Origin: Acanthopleuribacter pedis | GTDB taxonomy: Bacteria > Acidobacteriota > Holophagae > Acanthopleuribacterales > Acanthopleuribacteraceae | Direction of reading: 5' to 3' | NCBI RefSeq assembly: GCF_017377855.1 | Contig: NZ_JAFREP010000052.1 | Span: 1 to 50,193, forward strand | DNA: 50,193 nucleotides | In this document: in pieces, positions 1 through 10,100 of the stretch | Position numbering within the stretch: position 1 is the stretch's first letter | Layout of the letters: each line of letters starts with the position of its first letter | The notes under the pieces: model-generated | Databases searched by the model: none | The model's input: only the letters and a program-made list of their open reading frames with translations | What the model was told of the DNA's origin: nothing | Program-made: the position numbers and the translations under genes

Positions 1-461
1 GAAAAAATGCCCCCGCTGAACGCGGCCGCTTCATCGGCCGCTAGGCCGGGGTATGCCTGGCTCTAACAAAAACGGTGGAACCTGAGATTTCCCCTTGCAC
101 TCAAACCCACAACACACTATCTGGGCTACAACGGCCTGTAAAAATGCTCACCGCACCCAGCGGGTGCGCGTCATGCGCGACCCCGGCCCGCTTTTCCCAA
201 ACCATTTCGCTCCAGATCTTTAGCCAAAACCCCTCGCTTCAGCGCCTCTTAGGTTTAATCAAAAACGAGATAACCCTCGCGCTAGCCTTTTTTCTCCTGG
301 CATTCGGAGAAAGCGCCGACTAGAGTTGGTTCAAACAACCATGACCAAAGCCGCCGTTCAGCGGGTGTCGCAAAGGGGGATCTCTTCGCGATCCTCCGAT
401 CCGTCGTGCGTGAAAGTCGGCTGTTCCCGCGGCATCAGTTTCCCTATTAGGAGGTCCCCTC
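1..461. other. Non-coding stretch with small hairpins
   Basis: I find no convincing gene here; the short open frames lack ribosome binding sites and protein-like composition. Visible structure is limited to inverted repeats: GCACCCAGCGGGTGC at 153-167, and TTTCTCC/GGAGAAA arms at 291-297 and 306-312. The last 15 bases carry the AGGAGG ribosome binding site of the hydrolase gene that follows. The hairpins may belong to the 3' end of a gene left of the window or to the leader of the hydrolase; the sequence does not decide this. Confidence 0.5.
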
Positions 462-2051
462 ATGGCGCTGCAACCACCTTTTTATCCAATTGTCTATCTG
501 CGCGGTTATGCCGGGGGCCAAAGCGCCGTGGAGGAAACCGTATCAACCCCGTACATGGGTTTTAACCTCGGTGCTACCAAATTGCGGCAGACCTATGAGG
601 GGAAACCCGAGAAATATGTCTTTGAATCGCCCCTCGTCCGTTTGATCAAAGATCACGACTATGACGATTGCTACCGCAACGGCGATTATCCGCAAAGCGG
701 TGAATCCATCCCCGCCCGGAGTATTTGGATTTCCCGCTATTACGAGGTCGTCTCAGAGGAACTGGGCGAAGGTGAGCCCCAAACCATGCGCGCCTTCGCC
801 GAAGACTTACGCGCGCTGATTCTACGCATCCGCGACCATGTGTGTGGCACGGATACCCAACAACAGGACGCCTTCAAAGTCCATTTGGTGGCCCATTCCA
901 TGGGCGGACTGATCGCGCGCTGTTACTTGCAAACGCTTTGCACCCTGGGCGCACGAGATGAAGAGGGTCAACCCGATGACCAGAAAAACCAAGCCTTGGC
1001 ACTGAGCAAGACCGGCGGCGTTCCACTGGTTGCCAAGGTGTTCACCTACGGCACGCCTCACAACGGCATCGAACTGCTGGGCGTTAACGTGCCCAACCTA
1101 GGTCCGTTGGATACCTTTCAAAGCAAGGTTTTTAACCGCAAGGTCATGCGCGATTACCTCAGCTTGCCGGCTAAAACCCCAAAAAATAAGGCCGTTAATT
1201 CACTCAACAACAGCTTCGATCCAAACCGTTTTTTCTGCTTTATCGGCACCAACTACAAAGATTACACCGTCGCCATGGGCATTACCCGACGCACCACCGG
1301 TGCCATGAGCGACGGGCTGGTGATGTGCAAAAACGCCTGGGTGCAGGGCGCGCCACGCGCCTATGCCCACCGCGCCCACAGCGGCTGGTACGGATTGGTC
1401 AACTCCGAGGAAGGCTACCAAAACCTGCGGCGTTTCCTGTTCGGCGATGTACGCGTCGACGTGTTTTTGGATGTCGACAAGGTGACCTTCCCCAAGCCCA
1501 TCCAAGGTCACATCGATAAAGGCAAAACCATTCGCGCGGTGTATTACATCGAAACCGTGGCCCGCATTCGCGGCGAACGCATCAAGTTACACGAACGCAT
1601 CAAGGACCAAGGCTCGGCCATCATGCGCAAAGACACCGCGTTCAGCGGGCCGAAGGCCAATGCGATCTTTCTCATGAGTGGCTTCCTCAACTCAAAGAAC
1701 CGTTCCCCAAAAGTCGCCGACCAAGCCATGAATTTTGCGGTCGACGTGCGGGTGCTGGTGCCTGAGTATGAAATCGACTACAAGTACTGGTTCGACGACT
1801 ATGTAGAGGGTGCAACGCTTTACAACGAACAGTTTAATTTCTTCGTGCGTTTCACGGCCGACGGCTCGGTAAACCTCAAATACGGCACGCAAAGCAAAAA
1901 CGGCGCGGGCGTGGGCAAGCGCAACCCCACGGTAAAAGCCGACGGCGATGTGAAAACCTTTTCGATTCCGATCGGCTTTTCACCCACGGCCGCGCAAGAA
2001 CCTCACGGCAAATTGCGCGGCACCCTGCTGATTAAGGCCCAACGCATTTAA
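462..2051 (+). CDS. Alpha/beta-hydrolase (lipase/esterase-like, PGAP1/DUF676 style)
   Basis: A 529-residue protein. The nucleophile elbow VAHSMGGL puts the catalytic Ser at residue 146, just after a beta strand (FKVHLVAHS). The N-terminal VYLRGYAGG may supply the oxyanion hole. Downstream GAMSDGLV and AHRAHSGW are plausible homes for the Asp and His of the triad. These features match serine lipases/esterases of the PGAP1/DUF676 type; the substrate cannot be told. About 200 residues after the hydrolase core look like an added beta-rich domain of unknown role. No signal peptide is visible, so it is probably cytoplasmic or exported by another route. The ATG at 462 is chosen because AGGAGG lies 7 bases upstream. 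The gene converges on the next one with only 12 bases between stops. Confidence 0.75.
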   Translation: MALQPPFYPIVYLRGYAGGQSAVEETVSTPYMGFNLGATKLRQTYEGKPEKYVFESPLVRLIKDHDYDDCYRNGDYPQSGESIPARSIWISRYYEVVSEELGEGEPQTMRAFAEDLRALILRIRDHVCGTDTQQQDAFKVHLVAHSMGGLIARCYLQTLCTLGARDEEGQPDDQKNQALALSKTGGVPLVAKVFTYGTPHNGIELLGVNVPNLGPLDTFQSKVFNRKVMRDYLSLPAKTPKNKAVNSLNNSFDPNRFFCFIGTNYKDYTVAMGITRRTTGAMSDGLVMCKNAWVQGAPRAYAHRAHSGWYGLVNSEEGYQNLRRFLFGDVRVDVFLDVDKVTFPKPIQGHIDKGKTIRAVYYIETVARIRGERIKLHERIKDQGSAIMRKDTAFSGPKANAIFLMSGFLNSKNRSPKVADQAMNFAVDVRVLVPEYEIDYKYWFDDYVEGATLYNEQFNFFVRFTADGSVNLKYGTQSKNGAGVGKRNPTVKADGDVKTFSIPIGFSPTAAQEPHGKLRGTLLIKAQRI

Positions 2052-2063
2052 GCGGGAACCACG

Positions 2064-2717
2064 CTAAGGCTGTCCGCAATTACTGAGTTGGACCAGATCG
2101 AGGATATCGACGACTTCCGCGGGGGCGGCTAAATCGTAGTCGCTGTTTTCGGTTTGCCAGGCGCTGATACCGGTAAAAAAGGTGAGCGGGAAGGTCGTGG
2201 TAATCGCGGTGTTGAAGGCGGCCGGGGCCTGGATCGCAATCGGGCCGGGACCGTCGCCGTCGATCAGCCGGGCGCCGAGCGAAGAGGCTTCCGGCACAAA
2301 GGTCAGCGTGACCGCGCCGGCCGCACCACACAGGAGAATGTTGGCGACCTGGTAGTTTTGGTTGGGCGCGGTGGTTGCCGCGACGCTGCCGACCACCACC
2401 AAACGGTTGCCGGTGTCGACGGTATCGCGACTGGTGTGGGTAAAAGTCCAAGCCAGCTCGGGATCGCCGCCCGCAACGGCCGAGGCGAACACGTCGCTTC
2501 GGCTGAGATCAAAAGCCAGAACAAAGGCGTTGAGACCGGCCGGGTGTTGGCTGCCGGCAAGACCGGTTACATCGACAAAAACATCCACCGAATCGCACAG
2601 CCCGTTACACCCCACGACGCCGACCTGCAGGGTCACCGGCGCCTGACCGGATACGTCGGATTGAGCCGAAACCAGGCACCCACAAACAAACAGCAAGCAG
2701 CACAACCAGGTTTTCAT
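2064..2717 (-). CDS. Secreted cohesin-like protein with dockerin-like tail
   Basis: A 217-residue exported protein. The start used is the ATG at 2717, preceded by GAGGGG at good spacing; it gives a clean signal peptide (MKTWLCCLLFVCGCLVSAQ). An upstream in-frame start would add nine charged residues before it and is less likely. The mature part is beta-rich, with a pattern like cohesin domains (VTLQVGVVG, LNAFVLAFDLS, AGAVTLTFVPE). The extreme C-terminus, ending VVDILDLVQLSN, resembles one half of a type I dockerin repeat and is echoed in two other secreted proteins of this window. The fold call is by pattern only. Function is unknown; a role in cell-surface or secreted assemblies is an inference. 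Confidence 0.6.
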   Translation of the reverse strand: MKTWLCCLLFVCGCLVSAQSDVSGQAPVTLQVGVVGCNGLCDSVDVFVDVTGLAGSQHPAGLNAFVLAFDLSRSDVFASAVAGGDPELAWTFTHTSRDTVDTGNRLVVVGSVAATTAPNQNYQVANILLCGAAGAVTLTFVPEASSLGARLIDGDGPGPIAIQAPAAFNTAITTTFPLTFFTGISAWQTENSDYDLAAPAEVVDILDLVQLSNCGQP

Positions 2718-2893
2718 CGGTTCACGCCCCTCGGTATCGACCAACCGCGGCGCGCTTTTGGAAAGGCGGCAAGGGCTGTCAACACCTGAACACTGTGTTA
2801 CAAATAGTGGTGGTTGTTTGATGATAACCCAAATCCGGCTCGCCTTCCCAGGTTAGTTTCATCGGATCACGAGCGCACCGAGGGCACCGCACC

Positions 2894-3622
2894 ATGAAAG
2901 ACGAATTGTTCAAAAAACCGATCACCCGCCTGACCGATTTCCAATTTAGCGATGAGGTGGCGGCGGTTTTTGACGACATGCTGAACCGCTCCGTCCCGTT
3001 TTACGACGAGGTCCAAAACGCCATTGTCGATTTGGTGGCCCATCACTACCAGCCGGGAACGCGGGTTTACGATCTAGGCTGCTCCACCGGGTTGATGATG
3101 GCCAAGCTGCTGGACGGCATTGAGGAACTCGCGGAAATCGTGGGGATCGACGATTCCCAAGCGATGATTGACAAAACGGCGCAACGGTTCGCCAACCTGC
3201 CCCGGGGTGAACGCGTGGTGTTGCATCGCGAAGACCTCCGCACGGCGGGAATGAGCGGCGCCTCGGCGGTGATTATGAATTACACGCTCCAGTTCGTGCG
3301 CCCGCTGTACCGCGAACAGGTGGTGCGGCGCATTTTTGAAGCGCTGGAACCGGGCGGCGTCTTTGTGTTGAGCGAAAAGGTGTTGGAAGACAGCACCAAC
3401 ATCAGCCGGTTGTTTATCGACATGTACTACCAGTTCAAACGCCGCCAGGGGTACTCCAACTTGGAGATCAGCCAAAAACGCGAGATGTTGGAAAATGTGC
3501 TGATCCCCTACAAAGTTAGCGAACAACGCGAGTTGTTGTGCAAGTGCGGCTTCGCGGAGGTGGAGACCTTCTTTAAGTGGCACAACTTCGCCTCGTTCAT
3601 CGCGATCAAAAAAATCGATTGA
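2894..3622 (+). CDS. cmoA: Carboxy-S-adenosyl-L-methionine synthase CmoA
   Basis: A 242-residue SAM-dependent enzyme matching CmoA over its length (the E. coli protein is about 247). CmoA converts SAM and prephenate to carboxy-SAM, used by CmoB to make the wobble base cmo5U34 in tRNA. The N-terminal region (DEVAAVFDDMLNRSVPFY) is characteristic of CmoA. It is followed by the class I methyltransferase motif VYDLGCSTGLMM near residues 58-70, motif II VGIDDSQAM, and YTLQFV. No cmoB lies beside it in this window, unlike the usual cmoAB pair, so CmoB must be elsewhere or the product is used differently. A modest GAGGG lies upstream of the ATG. Confidence 0.88.
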   Translation: MKDELFKKPITRLTDFQFSDEVAAVFDDMLNRSVPFYDEVQNAIVDLVAHHYQPGTRVYDLGCSTGLMMAKLLDGIEELAEIVGIDDSQAMIDKTAQRFANLPRGERVVLHREDLRTAGMSGASAVIMNYTLQFVRPLYREQVVRRIFEALEPGGVFVLSEKVLEDSTNISRLFIDMYYQFKRRQGYSNLEISQKREMLENVLIPYKVSEQRELLCKCGFAEVETFFKWHNFASFIAIKKID

Positions 3623-4123
3623 GGGCCGCGGAACGCCGCATCACCCGCACCATTCACGAAAAAGGCACAGGATAACAGGGCAACAAGACGTTAATCCGCC
3701 CCAATTTCTCACGGTTTTTTCGCAAGATATCCCACATGCTCGTTGGTGATTGACCTTTCCCCTCGTGTTATAATTCGCGCGTTCCGCTCTATCGTGATCC
3801 ACCAAAACCGCGCGCCCACCCGAGGTGAGCGCGGTTCGCATAAACGAGGTTTCCAAGGGAAACCGGCGGAATTGCTATAACCTAAAGTGTGTGATTCTTG
3901 GCGGCGCACTTTAGGTATAAACCTGTTTCCACGGCGACAGGCCGTTTGGGAAACGCGCTCATAAATGCGCGGTTCCTGCTTTTATTTCATGAAGTCCTTG
4001 CCTTTTCCAGGGGTCCGGTGTGACGTCGGCCCCGACAGCGTCGAAGATGATCCGATTCCCCCAATCGGTCATTGAGTTGAAGCTTATTGCTTGCGGTGCT
4101 TCACGCAACCCAGGAGATCATTG
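3623..4123. other. Intergenic leader region of the giant surface protein
   Basis: No gene is evident. A perfect TATAAT occurs at 3769-3774, but the best -35 match (TTGACC at 3750) leaves only 13 bases of spacer, so the promoter call is weak. Several hairpins follow: GGTTTCC/GGAAACC at 3848-3864, the repeat palindrome at 3876-3919, and a stem ACGGC-GACAG-GCCGT just after it flanked by GTTTCC/GGGAAAC. If transcription starts near 3780, the giant gene has a long structured leader of about 340 bases. Confidence 0.4.
3876..3919. repeat. Palindromic repeat, AACCTAAAGTGTG family (short copy)
   Basis: Arms CCTAAAGTG (3881-3889) and CACTTTAGG (3907-3915) flank GATTCTTGGCGGCG. The left 33 bases match, with one difference, the complement of the right end of the longer element at 16523-16687. 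This makes it a dispersed repeat rather than a local palindrome. Confidence 0.75.
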
Positions 4124-7100
4124 ATGCCCCTTTCGTTGAATCAGAGCCCTATTGCCACCCGCGGCGCGACCGGTTCGCGATCCGCCTATGAATTTTTTGC
4201 ACGATTGTTTTTTTGCGCCCTGCTCTGCGGCGCCGGCACGGTGTTGGCCCAGCCGGACAGCACGATTGACACCCCGGCCATGGCCACCACCCTTGCCACC
4301 GGCGGCAGTGTCAACTTCACCGGAAGCCCCTCGGGCGGCACCCCTCCCTACACCTATGCCTGGGACTTCAACGGCGGCGCGACCAATTCCACGGACGAGG
4401 ACCCGGGCGCGGTGACCTTTGCGACACCCGGCACCTATACGGTCACCTTCACGGTAACCGACAACACGCCCACGCCCGATCCCACCCCGGCCTCGGTGGT
4501 GATTACGGTGGCGGACCCACCCAACGGCACGATTGACGCGCCGGCGATGGATACGGTGATTGCGGTCGGCGGCAGTGTCACTTTCAACGCAAGTGGCAGC
4601 GATCCGGGCGCCAATACGCCACTCAGCTATCAGTGGGATTTCAATGGCGGCGCGACCAATTCCACGGACGAAGATCCTGGCTCAACGACCTTTAACGCGG
4701 TCGGCGTTTACACGGTAACACTGACGGCGACCAACAGCTTGGGCATTCCCGACCCCACGGCGGCGACGGTCACCATCACGGTCACCGACCCGCCCAGCGG
4801 TTCCATCGACCTGCCGGCCATGGATACCACGATCAACGCGGGCGAATCGGTTACCTTCGCGGGCTCCGGCACCGATCCCAACGGCGACACGCCCCTGACC
4901 TACTTTTGGAACTTTAACGGCGGCGCGACCAACAGCACGGACGAGGATCCCGGCGCAATTACGTTTAACGTGCCCGGCGTGTATACGGTCAGCCTGCTCG
5001 CCGCCGACAGCCTGGGTATCCTCGACCCAAGCCCACCAACGGTCACCATCACCGTTAACGCGGCTCCCGACGGCACCATCGACATGCCCGCGGCCGGTCC
5101 GGTTTCGTTGAACCAGGGCGACGTGGTAAATTTCATGGGAACCGGGACGGACCCCGACAACAACACCCCGCTCACCTATTTATGGGATTTTGACGGCGGC
5201 GCGACCAACAGCACCGATGAGGATCCCGGCAACGTCACCATCGACGGCGCCTTCGGTACCTTAAACGTGAACTTCACGGTCACCGACAACCTGGGTTTTG
5301 CCGATCCCACCCCGGCCACCATTCAGCTCGACGTAAACGGCGCCCCGACCGGAACGGTCACCAGCCCCGCCACGAGCACACTGTACCTTGAGCCGGGCGA
5401 TATGTTTTCGTTTACCGCCGATACCAGCGACCCCGACAACAACACCCCGCTCACCTTTTTGTGGGATTTCAACGGCGGCGCGGACGGCGGCAATGAAACG
5501 GTTGAGGATCCGGTCGACGTTACCTTCAGTACGCCAGGCACCTACAACGCGAGCTTCACGGTCACCGACAGCCTGGGCGCGGCGGATCTGACGCCCGACC
5601 CGATCACCATCATCGTGACCCAATTCCCCAACGGCACGATTGACACGCCTGCCGCGGCAACGGTTGCTATAGGAACCGGGGAAACCCTTAACTTCACCGG
5701 TAGCGGCAGCGACCCCGACATGGATAACCCGCTGACCTATCTGTGGACCTTTGACGGGGCGGCCGTTGATAGCAATCTGGAAGATCCCGGCAACGTTACC
5801 TTCAGCACCGCCGGTGTGTATACGGTTCGTTTCACGGTCCGCGATAACCTGACCGCCCCCGATCCCACCCCGGCCGAGGTGACGGTCACGGTAAGCGATC
5901 GACCCGTGACCACGATTGACACGCCGGCCATGGCAACCACCATCGCGACCGGTGGCAGCGTTAATTTCACCGGGACGGTGGTTGACGACGGCGACGCCAT
6001 GGACTTGAACTACTTGTGGGACTTTGACGGGGGGGCAACCAACAGTACCAGCGAAGACCCCGGCAACATCACCTTCAACACGGCCGGCGTTTATACTGTC
6101 ACCTTTGACGCCACCGATGGCAACAATTTAAGCGCGGCGACGCCGGACTCGGTGACGATCACGGTTTCCGATCCGCCGGAGAGCACCATCGACACGCCGG
6201 CCACCAACCAAACGATTGAAACAGGGACCAGTGTCAACTTCACGGGCTCGGGCAGTGACCCGAACGGCGATACCCCACTCACCTTCGCCTGGGATTTCGA
6301 CGGCGGCGCTTCCAACAGCACCCAAGAAGATCCCGGCGCGGTTACCTTCAACACGCCCGGCGTCTACACGGTCACCCTTACCGCAAGCGACAGCCTCGGC
6401 ATTGCCGACCCAACCCCGGCCACGATTCAAATCACGGTCACCGACCGCCCCGTCGGCACCATCAACACGCCGGCCACCAACCAAACCATCGCTACCGGGG
6501 ATACAGTCAACTTTACCGCCACGGTCACCGACGGCGACAACAACACGCCTTTTACCTATGCCTGGGATTTCGACGGCGGCGCTTCAAACAGCACCCAGGA
6601 AGATCCCGGCGATGTCACCTTCAACACGCCCGGTGTCTACACGGTCACCTTCACCGCGACCGACAACCTCGGTTTTGCCGATTTGACCCCGGACACGGTG
6701 ACCATCACGGTCACCGATCCGCCGCAGGGCGTGATCAACACCCCGAGCAGCAACCAAACCATCGTCACCGGCGATACGGTCAACTTCACCGCGACGGTCA
6801 CGGACCCTGACAGTTCCACGCCGTTCAGCTTTGCCTGGGATTTCGACGGCGGCGCCACCAACAGTACCAGCGAAGACCCCGGCGACGTGGCCTTTAACAC
6901 GCCCGGCGTCTACACGGTTACCTTTACCGCCACCGACAACCTCGGCATCGCCGACCCGACCCCTGATTCGGTCACGATTACGGTCACCGATGCCCCCAAC
7001 ACCACCATCGACACCCCGGCAGGCAACCAGACCATTACCACCGGGGAGAGCGTGAACTTTACGGGAACGGTCACGGACGCGGATAACAGCACGCCGTTCA

Positions 7101-10100
7101 CCTACAGTTGGGATTTCAACGGCGGCGCAACCAACAGCACCGACGAGGACCCCGGCACCGTGGCCTTCAACACGCCCGGCGTGTACACGGTGACCTTTGG
7201 CGCAACGGACGCGCTCGGCATCAGCGACGCTACCCCGGCCACGGTCACCATTACGGTCACCGACGCACCGGAAAGCGCCATCGACACCCCGGCAAGCACC
7301 CAAACTATATTGGTGGGTGAAAGCGTCAACTTTACCGGTACCGGCACCGACGCCGACAACAATACCCCCTTCACCTACGTTTGGGATTTCGACGGCGGCG
7401 CCACGAACAGCAGCGATGAAGATCCCGGCGATGTCACCTTTAATACGGCGGGCATATACACCGTGACCTTCACCGTGACCGACGCCAACAGCGTGGCCGA
7501 CCCGACCCCGGCCTCGGTCACGATTAACGTCACATTCGCCCCGGAAACCACCATCGACACCCCCACCGCGAACCAGCTTATCGCGGTTGGCGACACGCTG
7601 AACTTTACCGGTACCGCGACCGACGCGGACGAAGCAGGCAGCTTGACCTACGCTTGGGATTTTGACGGCGGCGCCGACAACAGCACGGACGAGGATCCGG
7701 GCGACATTACCTTCCTCACCTCGGGCACCTACAATGTGACCTTTAACGCGACGGACAGCTTCGGGGTAAGCGACGCAACGCCTGCCACCATCGAAGTCGT
7801 GGTCAACGATCCACCACAAGGCACGATCTCCAGTCCCAACGTGGATCGCACGATCACGGTCGGCCAGACGCTGGTGTTTAACGGCTCCGCGGTCGACACG
7901 GAGGACGATACGCCGTTCACCTTCTTCTGGGACTTCGACGGGGTCGTCGCCAACAGCACCGTCCAAAATCCTGGCGACGTTACCTTTGATACGCCAGGAG
8001 TTTACACCATCACGTTTACGGTAACGGATGCAACGGGGCAGGCCGATCCAACGCCCGACACCGTCACCATCACGGTCAACAACCCGCCGCAAAGTACCAT
8101 CGACAGCCCCGTCGGCACGACCACCATCCCCCTCGGCGGGAGCGTCACCTTCGCGGGGAGCGGCACCGACAGCGACAACAACCTACCGCTCACCTACCTG
8201 TGGGACTTCGACGGCGCCTTCGCCAACAGTACCCTGGAGGATCCCGGCACCTTAACCTTTAACAGTGAAGGGACCTTTAACATCCGGTTCACGGTCACGG
8301 ACAGCGTCGGATTGGCCGACCCCACGCCGGCCTCGGTCACGGTGGTGGTCAGCGGCGCGCCGGACGGCAGAATCGACGCCCCGGCAAGCAGCCCGGTCTA
8401 CATCACGCCAGGCCAATCGGTCAGTTTCCAGGGTAGCGTGGTTGATCCGGGTCGCAACCCACCGTTCACCTACCGCTGGAACTTCGACGGCGCGGCGGCC
8501 GACAGTAGCCTGGAAGATCCGGGCGCGGTGCCTTTTGCCGGCGCCGGCGTTTACGACGTGACCTTCACGGTCACGGACAACCTTGGTTTGGTCGACCCCC
8601 TTCCCGCCACGGTGCAAATCATCGTCACGGAACAACCGAACGGCACCATCACGGCGCCCACCGGCGATCAGGTGATCGCGACGGGCTCGCAGGTTACCTT
8701 CAGCAGCAGCGCCACCGACGCGGAGAACAACACGCCCTTCAGCTTCGCTTGGGATTTCAACGGCGGTGCCGCCAACAGCAGCGACCAAAACCCGGGCGCG
8801 GTCCAATTCGATACGCCCGGCACCTACTCGGTCGCGCTCACGGTCACGGACAGCCTTGGCGCGGTGGACCAAAGCCCGGACAGGGTGCAAATCCGCGTCA
8901 CCGATGCACCGGAAACCACGATTGATTCGCCGGCGGCCGACATCAACATCGCCGTGGGCGGCAGTGTGACCTTTAACGGAACAGCCACCGATCCCGACGG
9001 CAACACCCCGCTCGCCTACCTCTGGGATTTTAACGGCGTGGCAACCAACAGTACGCTGGAAGATCCCGGTCCCATCACGTTTAACACGGTGGGTACCTAT
9101 ACCATCACCTTCACGGCCACGGACGCGCTCGGCATTCCCGACGCCACCCCGGCCACGGTCCAGGTCCGCGTCACCGACCCCCCCAACAGCACGATCCTGA
9201 CTCCCGCGGGCACCACCACCATTGCGAGCGGCGGGCGCGTCAACTTTACCGGTCAAGGCACGGACCCCGACAACAATACCCCGCTCACCTATACCTGGGA
9301 CTTCGGCGGCGGCGCCACCAACAGCACCGACCAAAATCCGGGCGACGTCACCTTCAACACGTCCGGCACCTACACGGTGTCGCTGACCGCCGTGGACGCG
9401 CTCGGCATCGCCGATCCCACCCCGGCAATGGTCCAGATCCGCGTCAGCGATCCGCCCAACGGCACCATCACGGCGCCCTCCGGCGATGTCAGCATCAACG
9501 TGGGTGATACGGTCACCTTCGCCGCCGACGTTACCGATCCCGACAACCACAGGCCGTTTTCCTATCTCTGGGATTTCGGCGGCGGCGCGGCCAACAGCAC
9601 GGCGCAAAATCCGGGCACCATTCGTTTCAACAGCGCGGGTGTCTTCACGGTAACCTTCACCGCCACCGATGCGCTCGGCATTGCCGACCCCACCCCGGCC
9701 ACCTTGACGGTCAACGTCGGCGACGATCCCAACGGCACCATCCTGACCCCAACGGAAAACGTCGTGCTCGGCGTGGGTGAAACGGTGAACTTCACTGGTG
9801 AAGGCAGCGACCCCAGCGGGAACCTGCCGCTCACCTACCTGTGGGACTTCGACGGCGGCGCCCCCAACAGCACCGACCAAAACCCGGGCGATGTCACCTT
9901 TAACAGCATCGGTATCTACCAAACCCGGTTCATCGTCACCAACGCACTGGACCTGGCCGATCCCACCCCGCCGACGCGCACCATTACAGTCGGCGCCCGG
10001 CCCGACGGTGTGATCGATACGCCGGCAACCAACCAAATTATCGCCACCGGCGACGCGGTGAACTTCACCGCCACGGTATCCGACAGCGACAACAACACCC

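Noticed and set aside
75..565. Two short open frames (75-323 and 326-565) at the left edge
   Set aside because: No ribosome binding sites, unusual composition, and the second overlaps the well-supported hydrolase gene.
3920..3965. Cyclic-di-GMP (GEMM) riboswitch in the leader of the giant gene
   Set aside because: A hairpin GACAGGCCGT...GGGAAACGCG looks vaguely similar, but the conserved GCACAGGGCAAACC and GGACGCAAAGCC blocks are absent.
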